Shown here piece by piece: positions 17,090 to 25,566 of a stretch of DNA of 64,000 nucleotides. The notes under the pieces are model-generated. The model was not told the origin of the DNA. It ran no database searches and saw nothing but the letters and a program-made list of their open reading frames with translations. The stretch spans positions 21,799-85,798 of the forward strand of contig NZ_SOCP01000030.1 of assembly GCF_004364325.1 (NCBI RefSeq). The letters run 5' to 3'. Position numbers and translations under genes: made by a program. Within the stretch, counting starts at the first letter, position 1. Each line of letters starts with the position of its first letter. This DNA is from Actinophytocola oryzae (lineage in GTDB: Bacteria > Actinomycetota > Actinomycetes > Mycobacteriales > Pseudonocardiaceae).

Positions 17090-18001
17090 TTACATGCCGC
17101 GGTAGTCCCTCGGGGCGAAGCGGGGGCCGAACCGGGGTTTGCCCGGGCCGCCCGCCTCGATGTAGCGGACCACGCGGTGCCGTTGCGGGGCGTACGGGGC
17201 GAGGACTTCCAGCATCCCCTTGTCGTCGACCTTGCGGCCCAGGAGGGCGTAGCCGACGAGGCCGGGGATGTGGAAGTCGCCGACACTGACCGCGTCGGGA
17301 TCGCCCCAGGCCCGCTGCGCGATCTCCGCGGCGGTCCAGAAGCCGATGCCGGGCACCGTGCGCAGCAGGTCCCGGCCCTCGCGGCCACGCAGCCGCGTCG
17401 CCTTCTCCAGCCGGTGGGCCACCTGCGCGGCGGCCACGATCGCCTTGCGCCTGGTCAGGTCGACGCCTGCCCGGTGCCACTCCCAGTCCTTGATCGCCAG
17501 GACGGCGGCCGGGGTCGGCGGGGCGTACATGCCCTCCGGCGCCGGGCCGGGGGCGCGGGTGCCGAAGCGGCGGCACAGCTCACGCCACGAGCGGTGTGCC
17601 TCGTGGCCGGTGACCTTCTGTTCCAGAACCGAGGCGACCAGCGGGTCCCACACCCTGCCGGTGGATCCGAGGCGCAGTGCGGGCATGCGGCGGCGCAGGT
17701 CGGCGATGAGGGGGTGGTGGGCCTCGAAGCCGGAGTCGTCGTCCTCGGCACCCAGCAGCGCGGGGAGCCCGTCGGTCAGCAGCTGCGCGGCGTCGCCCCA
17801 GGCGGTGGCCCTGACCTCGCCCGCGACGGTGTGCAGGGCGAGGGTGCCGACGCCTGCCCCGGTGTTGGCCACGAGCCAGATCCGGCCGGCGTCGGTGACG
17901 CGGAAGGCCGGGTCGCCGAGGCCACGCCGCAGTGGCGCCAGCACCGAACGCAGGTCCAGTGCGAAGTCCGGTCGCCAGCCGCGCTCGATGGATGCCCGCA
18001 C
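17090..18001 (-). CDS. AlkA-like DNA-3-methyladenine glycosylase (HhH-GPD superfamily)
   Basis: The 303-aa protein has the HhH-GPD signature near its end: a helix-hairpin-helix TVPGIGFWTAAEIA (215-227) followed by the loop SVGDFHIPG with the catalytic Asp at D242. There are no iron-sulfur cysteines after it, unlike endonuclease III. The N-terminal 110 residues form the extra domain of AlkA-type enzymes, which remove alkylated bases from DNA. The gene is separated from the hydrolase operon by 62 bp and has its own upstream region shared with the plus-strand gene at 18238. It marks the right edge of the accessory slot after fbiB. Confidence 0.88.
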   Translation of the reverse strand: MRASIERGWRPDFALDLRSVLAPLRRGLGDPAFRVTDAGRIWLVANTGAGVGTLALHTVAGEVRATAWGDAAQLLTDGLPALLGAEDDDSGFEAHHPLIADLRRRMPALRLGSTGRVWDPLVASVLEQKVTGHEAHRSWRELCRRFGTRAPGPAPEGMYAPPTPAAVLAIKDWEWHRAGVDLTRRKAIVAAAQVAHRLEKATRLRGREGRDLLRTVPGIGFWTAAEIAQRAWGDPDAVSVGDFHIPGLVGYALLGRKVDDKGMLEVLAPYAPQRHRVVRYIEAGGPGKPRFGPRFAPRDYRGM

Positions 18002-18237
18002 GGGGCAGGACGCTACCCGGTTATGCTGCCTGCCCTGTCACCTGTGGCGCCGGCGAGGCCGCATGGCGGCAGGCCTCGAAGCACGGTGAGCCGGGGGTCC
18101 GGTATCCGTCGCCCGCCCGGGTGGCAGATGATCACTGTGCCCAGGTGTGATTTCCCGGTTCTTCGCTGACGTGGAGCCAATTAAGGAATACCCTGAACCC
18201 CGAACATCGACGACGCGGACTAGGGAGAGGTCGACGC
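18002..18237. promoter_or_regulatory. Divergent promoter region
   Basis: This 236-bp gap lies between the divergent glycosylase gene and the small plus-strand gene. The stretch just before 18238 is AT-richer and ends in a GGGAGAGG ribosome binding site 8-10 bp before the ATG. No protein or RNA gene was recognised, and no -35/-10 pair was assigned with confidence. Confidence 0.3.
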
Positions 18238-18666
18238 ATGGACCCCCGTGAGCGGGCTGACGCCATTCTGGCGCGAGCCCGTGCGCGAGGCGCCTTCGTG
18301 GTGACTCCGGAGAGCGCCGTATCGCCGATGGACTCGGCGAACACGCTACAGATTCCGCGCGCCGTCGTCTCAGCGGCAGACGAACGCGACTCGGAGACGA
18401 CGATGGTCGTGCCCGCCGTACGTCCCGGTGGACCGCAGCCACAGGACGAGTTGCCTGCTATCGCGCAGGAAGCGCTCACCGACGTGGTCGCCGTGCCCCA
18501 CCACGGACCCCGGTCCCGGCAGCGGCGGCTCGAGCAGCACCAGAGCATGCTGGCCGCACAGGCCGCGGCCCGCGCGGCCGCCGAGCCTCACGACCTCGAC
18601 GGGCTGGTGCCCACGATGAAGCAGCCGCCTTCTCCCGGTTCGCTTTCCGAGCGCCTGGACGGATGA
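18238..18666 (+). CDS. Hypothetical protein, Ala/Pro-rich, probably disordered
   Basis: A 142-aa protein opens with MDPRERADAILARARARGAFVVTPE, a short amphipathic helix, then a low-complexity region rich in Ala, Pro and charged residues with a second helix (RQRRLEQHQSMLAAQAAARA). The strong GGGAGAGG ribosome binding site before ATG 18238 and the normal codon pattern support a real gene. No membrane segment, signal peptide or catalytic motif is visible. I do not recognise the family. The N-terminal helix could be a protein-binding segment. It ends in a strong hairpin shared with the convergent wbbL gene. Confidence 0.6.
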   Translation: MDPRERADAILARARARGAFVVTPESAVSPMDSANTLQIPRAVVSAADERDSETTMVVPAVRPGGPQPQDELPAIAQEALTDVVAVPHHGPRSRQRRLEQHQSMLAAQAAARAAAEPHDLDGLVPTMKQPPSPGSLSERLDG

Positions 18667-18716
18667 CCTTTCCGGTCTGACCAATAGGCCGGGCCGGCCC
18701 GCGCTCGCGTCGCCCA

Positions 18717-18775
18717 AATGCAATGAAGGCGTCCTTCGTAACGCTGGGCGTTATGAAGGCGTCCTTCAGTGCATT
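18717..18775. terminator. Long imperfect hairpin, bidirectional terminator between convergent genes
   Basis: Two 28-nt arms (18717-18744 and 18748-18775) pair with about five mismatches around a 3-nt loop (TGG). Each arm also contains the small palindrome GAAGG-CGT-CCTTC, so the element is a palindrome within a palindrome. It sits between the stops of the hypothetical gene (18666) and wbbL (18803), where a two-way terminator is expected. There is no U-run. Confidence 0.65.
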
Positions 18776-18802
18776 CCCGCACGGCGCGCGTCCCGCACGG
18801 CT

Positions 18803-19663
18803 TCAGGGCTTCTTCTTCGTTTCCGTCTTCAGGCGTAGTGCCAGCCCTGCCTTGATGCCCGCCCTGACCGGCGCCCACGCCAGCCCCTGGTGGCGGTCCG
18901 CGATGTAGCGGTACGCGCTCTCGTGGTGGGCGGCGAGCATCTTGTCCGACGACCTGGCCGTCGAGTGGCCCTGGATGTGCACCACCTCGGCGGTCGGCAC
19001 GTACACGTTCTGCCAGCCGGCCCTCGCCAGGCGGTCGCCGAGGTCGACGTCCTCGAAGTACATGAAGTACCTCGGGTCGAAGCCGTCCACCGAGTCGAAC
19101 GCCGCGCGCCGCATCAGCAGGCACGAGCCCGACAGCCACCCGGCCTCGCGCTCCTCGACCGACGTGTCCGACTGCTTGTACGCCTTGGTCCACGGGTTGT
19201 CCCGCCAGACCGTGCCGACCACCGCGTGGCCGATGCCCTTGCCGAGTGACGGGGTCAGCCTCGCCGACGGGTACACGGTGCCGGACGGTTCCCTGATCAG
19301 CGGGCCGAACGAGCCACCGCGCGGCCAGCGCTCCGCCGCCGCCAGCATGGCGTCCAGCGAGCCGGGTTCGAACTCCAGGTCCGGGTTGGCCACGACGATC
19401 CAGCCGTACTCCTGACCCAGCGTGGCCACGCCCCGGTTGGCCGCCGTGCCGTAGCCCAGGTTGCCGCCCGTGTGCAGCAGGGTCACGTTCGGCCGGGCCG
19501 AAGCCTTCTCGGGGGCGCCGTCCACCGAGCCGTTGTCGGCGAGGACGACGCTGACCTGCCTGGTCGTGGCCTTCTCAAGCGTGTCAAGGCAACGCTCCAG
19601 GGTCTCGCCGGGCGAGTAGGTCACGATGACGACTGCCAGCTCTTGGCCGTATTCCTCAGACAC
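18803..19663 (-). CDS. wbbL: WbbL-like rhamnosyltransferase of the cell-wall linker (GT2)
   Basis: The 286-aa GT2 protein starts AVVIVTYSPGETLERCLDTL and has DNGSVDGAPE, VVANPDLEFEPG (the DxD equivalent) and FMYFEDVDLGDRL. This pattern is the dTDP-rhamnose:decaprenyl-PP-GlcNAc rhamnosyltransferase type. WbbL adds the L-rhamnose that joins arabinogalactan to peptidoglycan; it is soluble and works at the inner membrane face. No membrane helix is present. Its neighbours rmlB/rmlD make the donor sugar, and the order relative to rmlD and LCP matches Rv3265c-Rv3267. The extreme C-terminus is lysine-rich (TETKKKP). The gene downstream of the GT4 gene at 19682-20839 is separated by 18 bp, so they are probably cotranscribed. 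Confidence 0.85.
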   Translation of the reverse strand: MSEEYGQELAVVIVTYSPGETLERCLDTLEKATTRQVSVVLADNGSVDGAPEKASARPNVTLLHTGGNLGYGTAANRGVATLGQEYGWIVVANPDLEFEPGSLDAMLAAAERWPRGGSFGPLIREPSGTVYPSARLTPSLGKGIGHAVVGTVWRDNPWTKAYKQSDTSVEEREAGWLSGSCLLMRRAAFDSVDGFDPRYFMYFEDVDLGDRLARAGWQNVYVPTAEVVHIQGHSTARSSDKMLAAHHESAYRYIADRHQGLAWAPVRAGIKAGLALRLKTETKKKP

Positions 19664-19681
19664 GCCTACGCATTCTGCCCG

Positions 19682-20839
19682 TCAACGCCTGCGCCGGTGC
19701 GCCCGGTACGCCTTGTCGTACGCCGCGCGGTGACCCTCCGCACTCGTCAGCCACGAGAACTCCTTCGCCCGGCGCTGTGCGGCGGCCGCCAGCGTCGCTC
19801 GCAGTGCCGGGTCGTCGAGTAACTCGGTCAGTGCCGCGGCGATGTCGCCCGCGCCGACGCCGCAGTACGCGACCGCGTCACCGCCGACCTCGGGTAACGC
19901 GAGTCGTCTGGTGGTCAGTACGCAGCCGCCGCACGCCATCGCCTCGAGCACCGGCAGGCCGAAGCCCTCGCCGAGTGACGGGTACGCCACCAGCGTCGAA
20001 CCACCGAGGAAGCCCGCCAGCGTCTCGAACGGGAGGTAGCCGGCACGGATGACACGCAGGCGGTGCGGGACGTCGTCGAGGGCGCGTTCCACCTGGCGGT
20101 CCCAGCCCGGCTGGCCGGCCAGCACCAGCGCGGGCGGGTTCTCCCGCCCCCTGCACGCCGCCGCGAAGCCCCTGATCAGCGCCGGGACGTTCTTGCGTGG
20201 TTCCAGCGCACCGAGGAACGCCACGTACGGGGTGTCCGGGCCGAGGCCGACCAGCCGCCGCGCCGCCGAGACCTCCTCGTGCGTCGGCAGGTGGAACCTG
20301 TCGTTGTCGACGCCGTGCTGGATGATCTCCAGCCGGGACGCGTTCGTGCCCGTGACCCGTGCCAGCTCGGCTGCGGTCGCCGCGGACGGGACCACGCACA
20401 GCGACGCGCGGACGAGCGCCGTGCGCGTCCACGCGCGGAAGAAACGTGCCTTGATCGAGTGGTGCAGCACGGCGTCGGTGAAGAACGTCGCGTCGTGGAG
20501 GGTGACCACCGACGCCGCCGTGTTCGCCAGCGGGGTCGTGTAGTGCGGGGAATGCAGGACGTCCACGCCGAGCCTGCGCACCAGCCTCGGCAGCGTGGTC
20601 TGCTCCCACGTCAGCCGCGCCGTGCGGGTGGCGTTCGAGTCCGCGGTCGCCACCACGCGCGAGTGCGGTGCCAGCCGCCCGTACAGCTCGACGTCGCGGG
20701 GCTGGCACACCACGGTGATCGGCGCGCCGTCCGAGTCGAGGGCGTACACCAGCGAGTCCACGTACCTGCCTACGCCGCCACGATCCGCGGGCACGGCGGT
20801 CGCGTCGATGAGTACGCGGGGTTCAGCCACATGTAGCAC
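19682..20839 (-). CDS. Glycosyltransferase family 4 (GT-B fold)
   Basis: The 385-aa protein is a retaining GT-B enzyme. RGGVGRYVDSLV is in the N-terminal domain, FLGALEPRKNVPALIRGF at the domain junction, and the nucleotide-binding segment GEGFGLPVLEAMACG has the E-x7-E motif of GT4 mannosyl/glucosyltransferases. It is cytosolic and probably uses a nucleotide sugar on a lipid-linked acceptor. It is upstream of wbbL on the same strand. The ATG at 20839 gives a slightly extended N-terminus (MLHVAEPRVL). Confidence 0.87.
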   Translation of the reverse strand: MLHVAEPRVLIDATAVPADRGGVGRYVDSLVYALDSDGAPITVVCQPRDVELYGRLAPHSRVVATADSNATRTARLTWEQTTLPRLVRRLGVDVLHSPHYTTPLANTAASVVTLHDATFFTDAVLHHSIKARFFRAWTRTALVRASLCVVPSAATAAELARVTGTNASRLEIIQHGVDNDRFHLPTHEEVSAARRLVGLGPDTPYVAFLGALEPRKNVPALIRGFAAACRGRENPPALVLAGQPGWDRQVERALDDVPHRLRVIRAGYLPFETLAGFLGGSTLVAYPSLGEGFGLPVLEAMACGGCVLTTRRLALPEVGGDAVAYCGVGAGDIAAALTELLDDPALRATLAAAAQRRAKEFSWLTSAEGHRAAYDKAYRAHRRRR

Positions 20840-20899
20840 CCTACGACTTCCGTGTCGCGCTCAATCACGACTGGGTGAAAAAGCCACACGACCAGTTGT

Positions 20900-22030
20900 T
20901 CAGCGTGCGTTTGCCATGTCGAAAAACCGCACGTGCAGACGCCACAGCTCCGTCGCGGCGTGTTCCCACGTGAACGCCTCCGCCCGGAGCCTGCCCTGCG
21001 CGACCCGTTCCGCGGTCGACGTCGGCTCGCTGACGACCTCGAGCAGTGCGTACGCCAGGGTGTCCGCGTCGCCGCGCGGCACGATGAGGCCGGTGCCGCC
21101 CGCGACCTCGACGAGCGCGGGGACGTCCGAGTGCACCACCGGCGTGCCGACCGCCATCGCCTCGAGGACCGGGAGGCCGAAGCCCTCCGCGCGGCTCGGC
21201 ACCGCGAGGACCGCCGCGCGGCGCAGCACCGCGGACAGGTTGTCGTCGTCGATGCGGCCGAGGACGTGCAGGCGCTCGGCGGGAAAGCCGTACTCGGCGG
21301 CCAGCTCGGTCAGGTCGACCTGGCCCCAGCCGCGCGGGCCGACGACCACCAGTGGCAGGTCGGGGGCCTGCGGCCTGGCCATCGCGCGGACCAGCACGTC
21401 GAGGCCCTTGCGTGGCTCGACCGTGCCGACCGCGAGCACGTAGGTCTCCGGCAGCCGCAGCCTGCCGGTGCGCAGTGCCGCCTCGTTGGGGTCCACGGGC
21501 AGGCGGAAGATGTCCGGCACGCCGTGCGGGACGACCGCGACCGGCGCCGGGCCGGGGGCGTGCTGGGCCAGTTCCTCGGCGACGGCCGCCGTGGGCACCA
21601 CGACCGCGTTGGCGTGGCCGGTCGCGCGGCGGATCACGGACTGGTGCCAGGCCGCGCCTCGGCGGGTGAGGGTCTCCGGATGGGTGAACGGCACGGTGTC
21701 GTGCACGGTCACGACCAGGCAGCGGCCGCGTTTGGGTGCGGGCGGGGCGAGCGGGGTCGGCGCGTGCACGGCGTCGCCGCCCGGCCAGAAGTGGACGCCC
21801 TTCTCCCAGAGCCCGGTGAGCACGCGGCGGGGCATGGGCAGGGCACGCGGGCCCGCCACGTCGGGCACGACCGCCGGCTGGAGGTCACGATGCGTGGCCG
21901 TCACTCCGGCGACGGTCCACCCGGGCGGCACGGCGGCCGCCATCGCGGCGAGCAGCTCACGCGTGTATCGGCCGGTCCCGCCGGGAACGGCCGCGAGGAG
22001 CTGCTCGGTGAGCACGACGAGCTCGGGCAC
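20900..22030 (-). CDS. Glycosyltransferase family 4 (GT-B fold)
   Basis: The 376-aa GT4 paralogue of the next gene shows GGTGRYTRELLAAM near the start, VGTVEPRKGLDVLVRAM and EGFGLPVLEAMAVGTPVV with the E-x7-E motif. The GTG at 22030 is the best start because the Rossmann strand (PELVVL) follows directly; the longer frame would run into the divergent gene. It diverges from the GT2 gene at 22055 with only 24 bp between start codons, so promoters must overlap or lie inside the genes. The 60-bp gap to the GT4 gene at 19682-20839 suggests a shared minus-strand transcript towards wbbL. Confidence 0.87.
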   Translation of the reverse strand: MPELVVLTEQLLAAVPGGTGRYTRELLAAMAAAVPPGWTVAGVTATHRDLQPAVVPDVAGPRALPMPRRVLTGLWEKGVHFWPGGDAVHAPTPLAPPAPKRGRCLVVTVHDTVPFTHPETLTRRGAAWHQSVIRRATGHANAVVVPTAAVAEELAQHAPGPAPVAVVPHGVPDIFRLPVDPNEAALRTGRLRLPETYVLAVGTVEPRKGLDVLVRAMARPQAPDLPLVVVGPRGWGQVDLTELAAEYGFPAERLHVLGRIDDDNLSAVLRRAAVLAVPSRAEGFGLPVLEAMAVGTPVVHSDVPALVEVAGGTGLIVPRGDADTLAYALLEVVSEPTSTAERVAQGRLRAEAFTWEHAATELWRLHVRFFDMANAR

Positions 22031-22054
22031 GGCATCAGGGTACGGTTTCGGACC

Positions 22055-22993
22055 GTGACCGGCCTGTTGACACGCAGCACCATCGTGGTCGTCACCTGGC
22101 GCGGGAAGGACCACGTCGGCGCCTGCCTCGACGCGGTCGCCACGCAGTCCAGGCCGCACCGGCTGGTGGTGATCGACAACGCGTCGGACGACGGGACCTC
22201 GGCCGTGCTCGCCGCGCACCCCTCGGCACCCGAGGTGCGGCGGCTGCCCGCGAACGTCGGCTACGCGGGTGCCCTGGCGTCGGTGTCACCCGACACGGAG
22301 TTCACGGCGTGGCTCAACGACGACGCCGAACCGGCCCCGGACTGGCTGGCGTCGCTGGAGGACGCCCTCGACAAGGAGCCCGATGCCGCGGCGGCGGGCT
22401 CGCGGATGGTCGGCTCGGACGGCTCGGTGATCTCGCTCGGCGTCGGCCTCACCGCGGACGGCCACGGTGTGGACCTGGTCACGGCGGACACACCGCCCTT
22501 CGGTTTCTGCGGGGGCGCGGTCCTGCTGCGGACGGCGGTGCTGCGCGAGGTGGGTGGCGTCCCGGCGCGGTTCTTCTGCTATTACGAGGACACCGACACG
22601 GCGTGGCGGCTGCGCCTGGCCGGCCACTCGATCGTGTCGGTCCCGACGGCCGAGGTGACCCACCGGCACGGCGCCAGCACCAGGCCCGGCTCCCGCCCCT
22701 TCCACCTGTGGAACGAGCGCAACCGGCTGGCCATGCTGGTCCGCTGCGCTCCCGGGATGGTCGCGGCCAAGGAGGTGGCGCGGTTCGCGGCCATCACCGC
22801 GATGCTCCCGCTTCGCCGCGGTGCCGCCGAGAGACCGTGGAACTTCCGCGTGGGGCTGCGGCTGCGGGTCCTTGCCGAGGTGGTGACCGCGCTGCCCCGC
22901 CTTCTCGCCGAGCGGAGAACCGTGTCCCGGGGTGCGCACGTCTCCCGGTCAGAGGTGTGGCGTCGCTCCGGATCGGGGGAATCGGTCGGTTGA
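22055..22993 (+). CDS. Glycosyltransferase family 2, rhamnosyltransferase-like
   Basis: The 312-aa GT2 protein has STIVVVTWRGKDHVGACLDA, VVIDNASDDGT, WLNDDAEPAPDW and CYYEDTDTAWRLRLAGH (general base ED). After residue 230 come basic and hydrophobic helices (RNRLAMLVRCAPGMVA) that may contact the membrane. The family transfers rhamnose or galactofuranose to wall polysaccharides. The GTG at 22055 opens the plus-strand series of three glycosyltransferase genes. It resembles the first half of the bifunctional protein that follows. Confidence 0.85.
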   Translation: MTGLLTRSTIVVVTWRGKDHVGACLDAVATQSRPHRLVVIDNASDDGTSAVLAAHPSAPEVRRLPANVGYAGALASVSPDTEFTAWLNDDAEPAPDWLASLEDALDKEPDAAAAGSRMVGSDGSVISLGVGLTADGHGVDLVTADTPPFGFCGGAVLLRTAVLREVGGVPARFFCYYEDTDTAWRLRLAGHSIVSVPTAEVTHRHGASTRPGSRPFHLWNERNRLAMLVRCAPGMVAAKEVARFAAITAMLPLRRGAAERPWNFRVGLRLRVLAEVVTALPRLLAERRTVSRGAHVSRSEVWRRSGSGESVG

Positions 22994-23055
22994 GCGGTCG
23001 TCACATGGTGTGATGGTGCAGGCTTGAACTACAGCCCGAACCCCTAGGAGCGCGT

Positions 23056-25566
23056 GTGCCAGATCCGGCGCTACGTCCTGTCGTCTCGGTCGTCGTGGTC
23101 AACTACCGCGGCGCCGACGACACCATCGCCTGCCTGCGCGCACTGCGCGAACAGCTCGACTATCCGGCTGACCGGCTACAAGTGGTCTGCGTGGACAACG
23201 CGTCGGGCGACGGGAGCGCGGAACGCATCCGGGCCGTGCCCGGTGTCGAGGTCGTCGAGTCGCCGGTCAACCTCGGGTTCGCCGGTGGGTGCAACCTGGG
23301 CGTGCAGCACGCGGCAGGCGCGGTCCTCGCCTTCCTGAACAACGACGCCCGACCCCACCCCCAGTGGATCAACGCGGCCGTTGACGTCCTGCGGCAGGAG
23401 CCGACCGTCGCCGCGGTCGCGAGCAAGGTGCTGGACTGGGACGGCGAGAACATCGACTTCGTGGACGGCGGCCTGACCTGGTTCGGCATGGGCTACAAGC
23501 GCCACGCGGGCCAGCCGGACGACGGCTCCCACGACCAGCCGCGTGACGTCCTCTTCGCCACCGGGTCGGCGATGTTCGTCCGCGCCGGGGTCTTCAAGCG
23601 GCTCGGCGGCTTCGACGAGCGGTTCTTCATGTTCTACGAGGACGTCGACCTCGGCTGGCGGATCAACCTGCGCGGCTGGCGGGTGCGCTACGAGCCCACC
23701 TCGCTCGCCTACCACCGCCACCACGCCTCGATGTCCAAAGTGGACGGACAGGACAACGCCCGCGAGCTGTTCCTCCTCGAACGCAACGCGCTGGCCGCGC
23801 TGTACAAGAACGTCTCGGACACCACGCTCGCGAAGGCACTGCCCGCGGCGCTCGCCCTCGCCGTGCGCAGGGCGACGGCACGCGGCGACCTCGACCCGAC
23901 CCAGCTGGAGATCGGCAAGCCCGACACCGGCCCGACGGTCGAGATCCCCCGCTCGACACTCGCGGGCATCCTGGCGATCGACCAGTTCGTCGAGCTGCTG
24001 CCCAAGCTCCAGACGGCACGCCAGGTCGAGCAGCAGGCCCGGGTGAGGTCCGACGCGGACCTGATTCCCCTGATGCGCAAGGCGATGGAGCCCGCCTACC
24101 CGCTGCCCCGCTACCTCGCCGCACACGACGTCCTCGTCGACGTCTTCGGCCTAGAGGAGGCGTTCGGCGCGCGTCGCAGGGTTCTCGTGCTCACCGGTGA
24201 CGCCCTCACCGAGCGCATGGCCGGGCCGGCGATCCGCGCGTGGAACATGGCCGACGTGCTCTGCGCGGAGCACGAGGTCCGGCTCGTCACCGTGAACCCG
24301 CTGTGCGCGCCACCCGAGGCGCCGTTCGCGGTGGCGCAGGCCAGGCAGCGCGACCTCACCCCGCACGTCGACTGGGCGGACGTCGTCGTGCTGCAGGGAC
24401 ACGCGCTCGAACTGGTGCCGGAGCTGAAGAAGGCGGGCTCCAACAAGATCGTCGTCTGCGACATGTACGACCCGATGCACCTCGAACTGCTGGAACAGGG
24501 CAAGGACGACACCGACGAGCAGCGCGAGCTGGACCTCATCGGCGTCACCAAGGTGCTGAACACACAGCTCGAACGCGGCGACTTCTTCCTGTGCGCGTCG
24601 GAGCGCCAGCGCCATTTCTGGCTCGGCCACCTCACCGCGCTCGGCAGGCTCACGCCCTCGTTGTACGACAACGATCCCACGGTCAAGTCGCTGCTCGCGG
24701 TCGCGCCGTTCGGCCTGCCCGGCAAGCCGCCGCAGAAGACCGGCACCCCCATCCGGGGGCGCATCGCCTCGGACACCGACAAGGTGATCATCTGGGCGGG
24801 CGGCGTGTACAGCTGGTTCGACCCGCTGACGCTGCTCCACGCCGTGGATCGCCTGCGCCGCAAGTACTCCAACGCACGACTGCTGTTCCTCGGCATGAAG
24901 CACCCGAACCCCGAGGTGCCGGAGATGGACATCGGCACGCAGACGCGTGCGCTGTCCGAGCGGCTCGGGCTGACGAACCAGCACGTGTTCTTCAACGAGA
25001 CGTGGGTGCCCTACGCGGAGCGGCAGAACTGGCTGCTGGAGGCGGACTGCGGCGTCACGACGCACTACGAGCACGTCGAGACCACGTTCGCCTTCCGCAC
25101 CAGGGTGTTGGACTACCTGTGGACCGGCCTCCCGATCGTCACCACGGACGGCGACTCGTTCGCCGACCTCGTGCGGGCCGAGGGGCTCGGTGTCGTGGTG
25201 CCGCCGGAGAACCCGGACCGCCTGGCCGACGCGCTCGAGGCCGTGCTGTACGAACCGGAGTTCGCCGCCTCGGCACGCGAACGGATCGCGATCGTGCGTG
25301 AGCGGTACACGTGGGACACCGCACTCGCGCCACTGGTCTCCTTCTGCCGCAACCCCTCCCCCGCCGCGGACCGCCTGCCGGGCAAGGCCCCGCTCGTGCG
25401 CAACCCGCCGCTGGGAGTCACCGGCACGCTCCGCCGCGACCTCGACCTCATGAAGACGTACCTGGACGCGGGCGGGCCCGGCGAGCTGACCAAGCGGGCC
25501 GCCGGACGGGTGCGCAGACTCGCCTCAGAACGATGGCAGACGCGGAAGGGCCAGCAGGATGGCTAG
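23056..25566 (+). CDS. Bifunctional glycosyltransferase: GT2 fused to GT4-like domain
   Basis: The 836-aa protein begins with a complete GT2 domain (1 to about 270): VVSVVVVNYRGADDT, VCVDNASGDGS, FLNNDARPHPQW and FMFYEDVDLGWR. A helical linker follows. From about residue 375 there is a GT-B domain (RVLVLTGDALTERMAGPAIR, IWAGGVYSWFDPLTLL, then a DYLWTGLPIVTTDGDSFADL donor region). The second domain resembles GTs that lack the classical E-x7-E. One chain could therefore add two sugars in sequence to a lipid-linked glycan. The GTG at 23056 has TAGGAG 5 bp upstream. The stop overlaps the next ATG by 8 bases. Confidence 0.85.
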   Translation: MPDPALRPVVSVVVVNYRGADDTIACLRALREQLDYPADRLQVVCVDNASGDGSAERIRAVPGVEVVESPVNLGFAGGCNLGVQHAAGAVLAFLNNDARPHPQWINAAVDVLRQEPTVAAVASKVLDWDGENIDFVDGGLTWFGMGYKRHAGQPDDGSHDQPRDVLFATGSAMFVRAGVFKRLGGFDERFFMFYEDVDLGWRINLRGWRVRYEPTSLAYHRHHASMSKVDGQDNARELFLLERNALAALYKNVSDTTLAKALPAALALAVRRATARGDLDPTQLEIGKPDTGPTVEIPRSTLAGILAIDQFVELLPKLQTARQVEQQARVRSDADLIPLMRKAMEPAYPLPRYLAAHDVLVDVFGLEEAFGARRRVLVLTGDALTERMAGPAIRAWNMADVLCAEHEVRLVTVNPLCAPPEAPFAVAQARQRDLTPHVDWADVVVLQGHALELVPELKKAGSNKIVVCDMYDPMHLELLEQGKDDTDEQRELDLIGVTKVLNTQLERGDFFLCASERQRHFWLGHLTALGRLTPSLYDNDPTVKSLLAVAPFGLPGKPPQKTGTPIRGRIASDTDKVIIWAGGVYSWFDPLTLLHAVDRLRRKYSNARLLFLGMKHPNPEVPEMDIGTQTRALSERLGLTNQHVFFNETWVPYAERQNWLLEADCGVTTHYEHVETTFAFRTRVLDYLWTGLPIVTTDGDSFADLVRAEGLGVVVPPENPDRLADALEAVLYEPEFAASARERIAIVRERYTWDTALAPLVSFCRNPSPAADRLPGKAPLVRNPPLGVTGTLRRDLDLMKTYLDAGGPGELTKRAAGRVRRLASERWQTRKGQQDG

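Noticed and set aside
18723..18908. Small plus-strand frame beginning MKASFVTLG
   Set aside because: It lies on the palindromic hairpin and reads through antisense wbbL; no coding signature.
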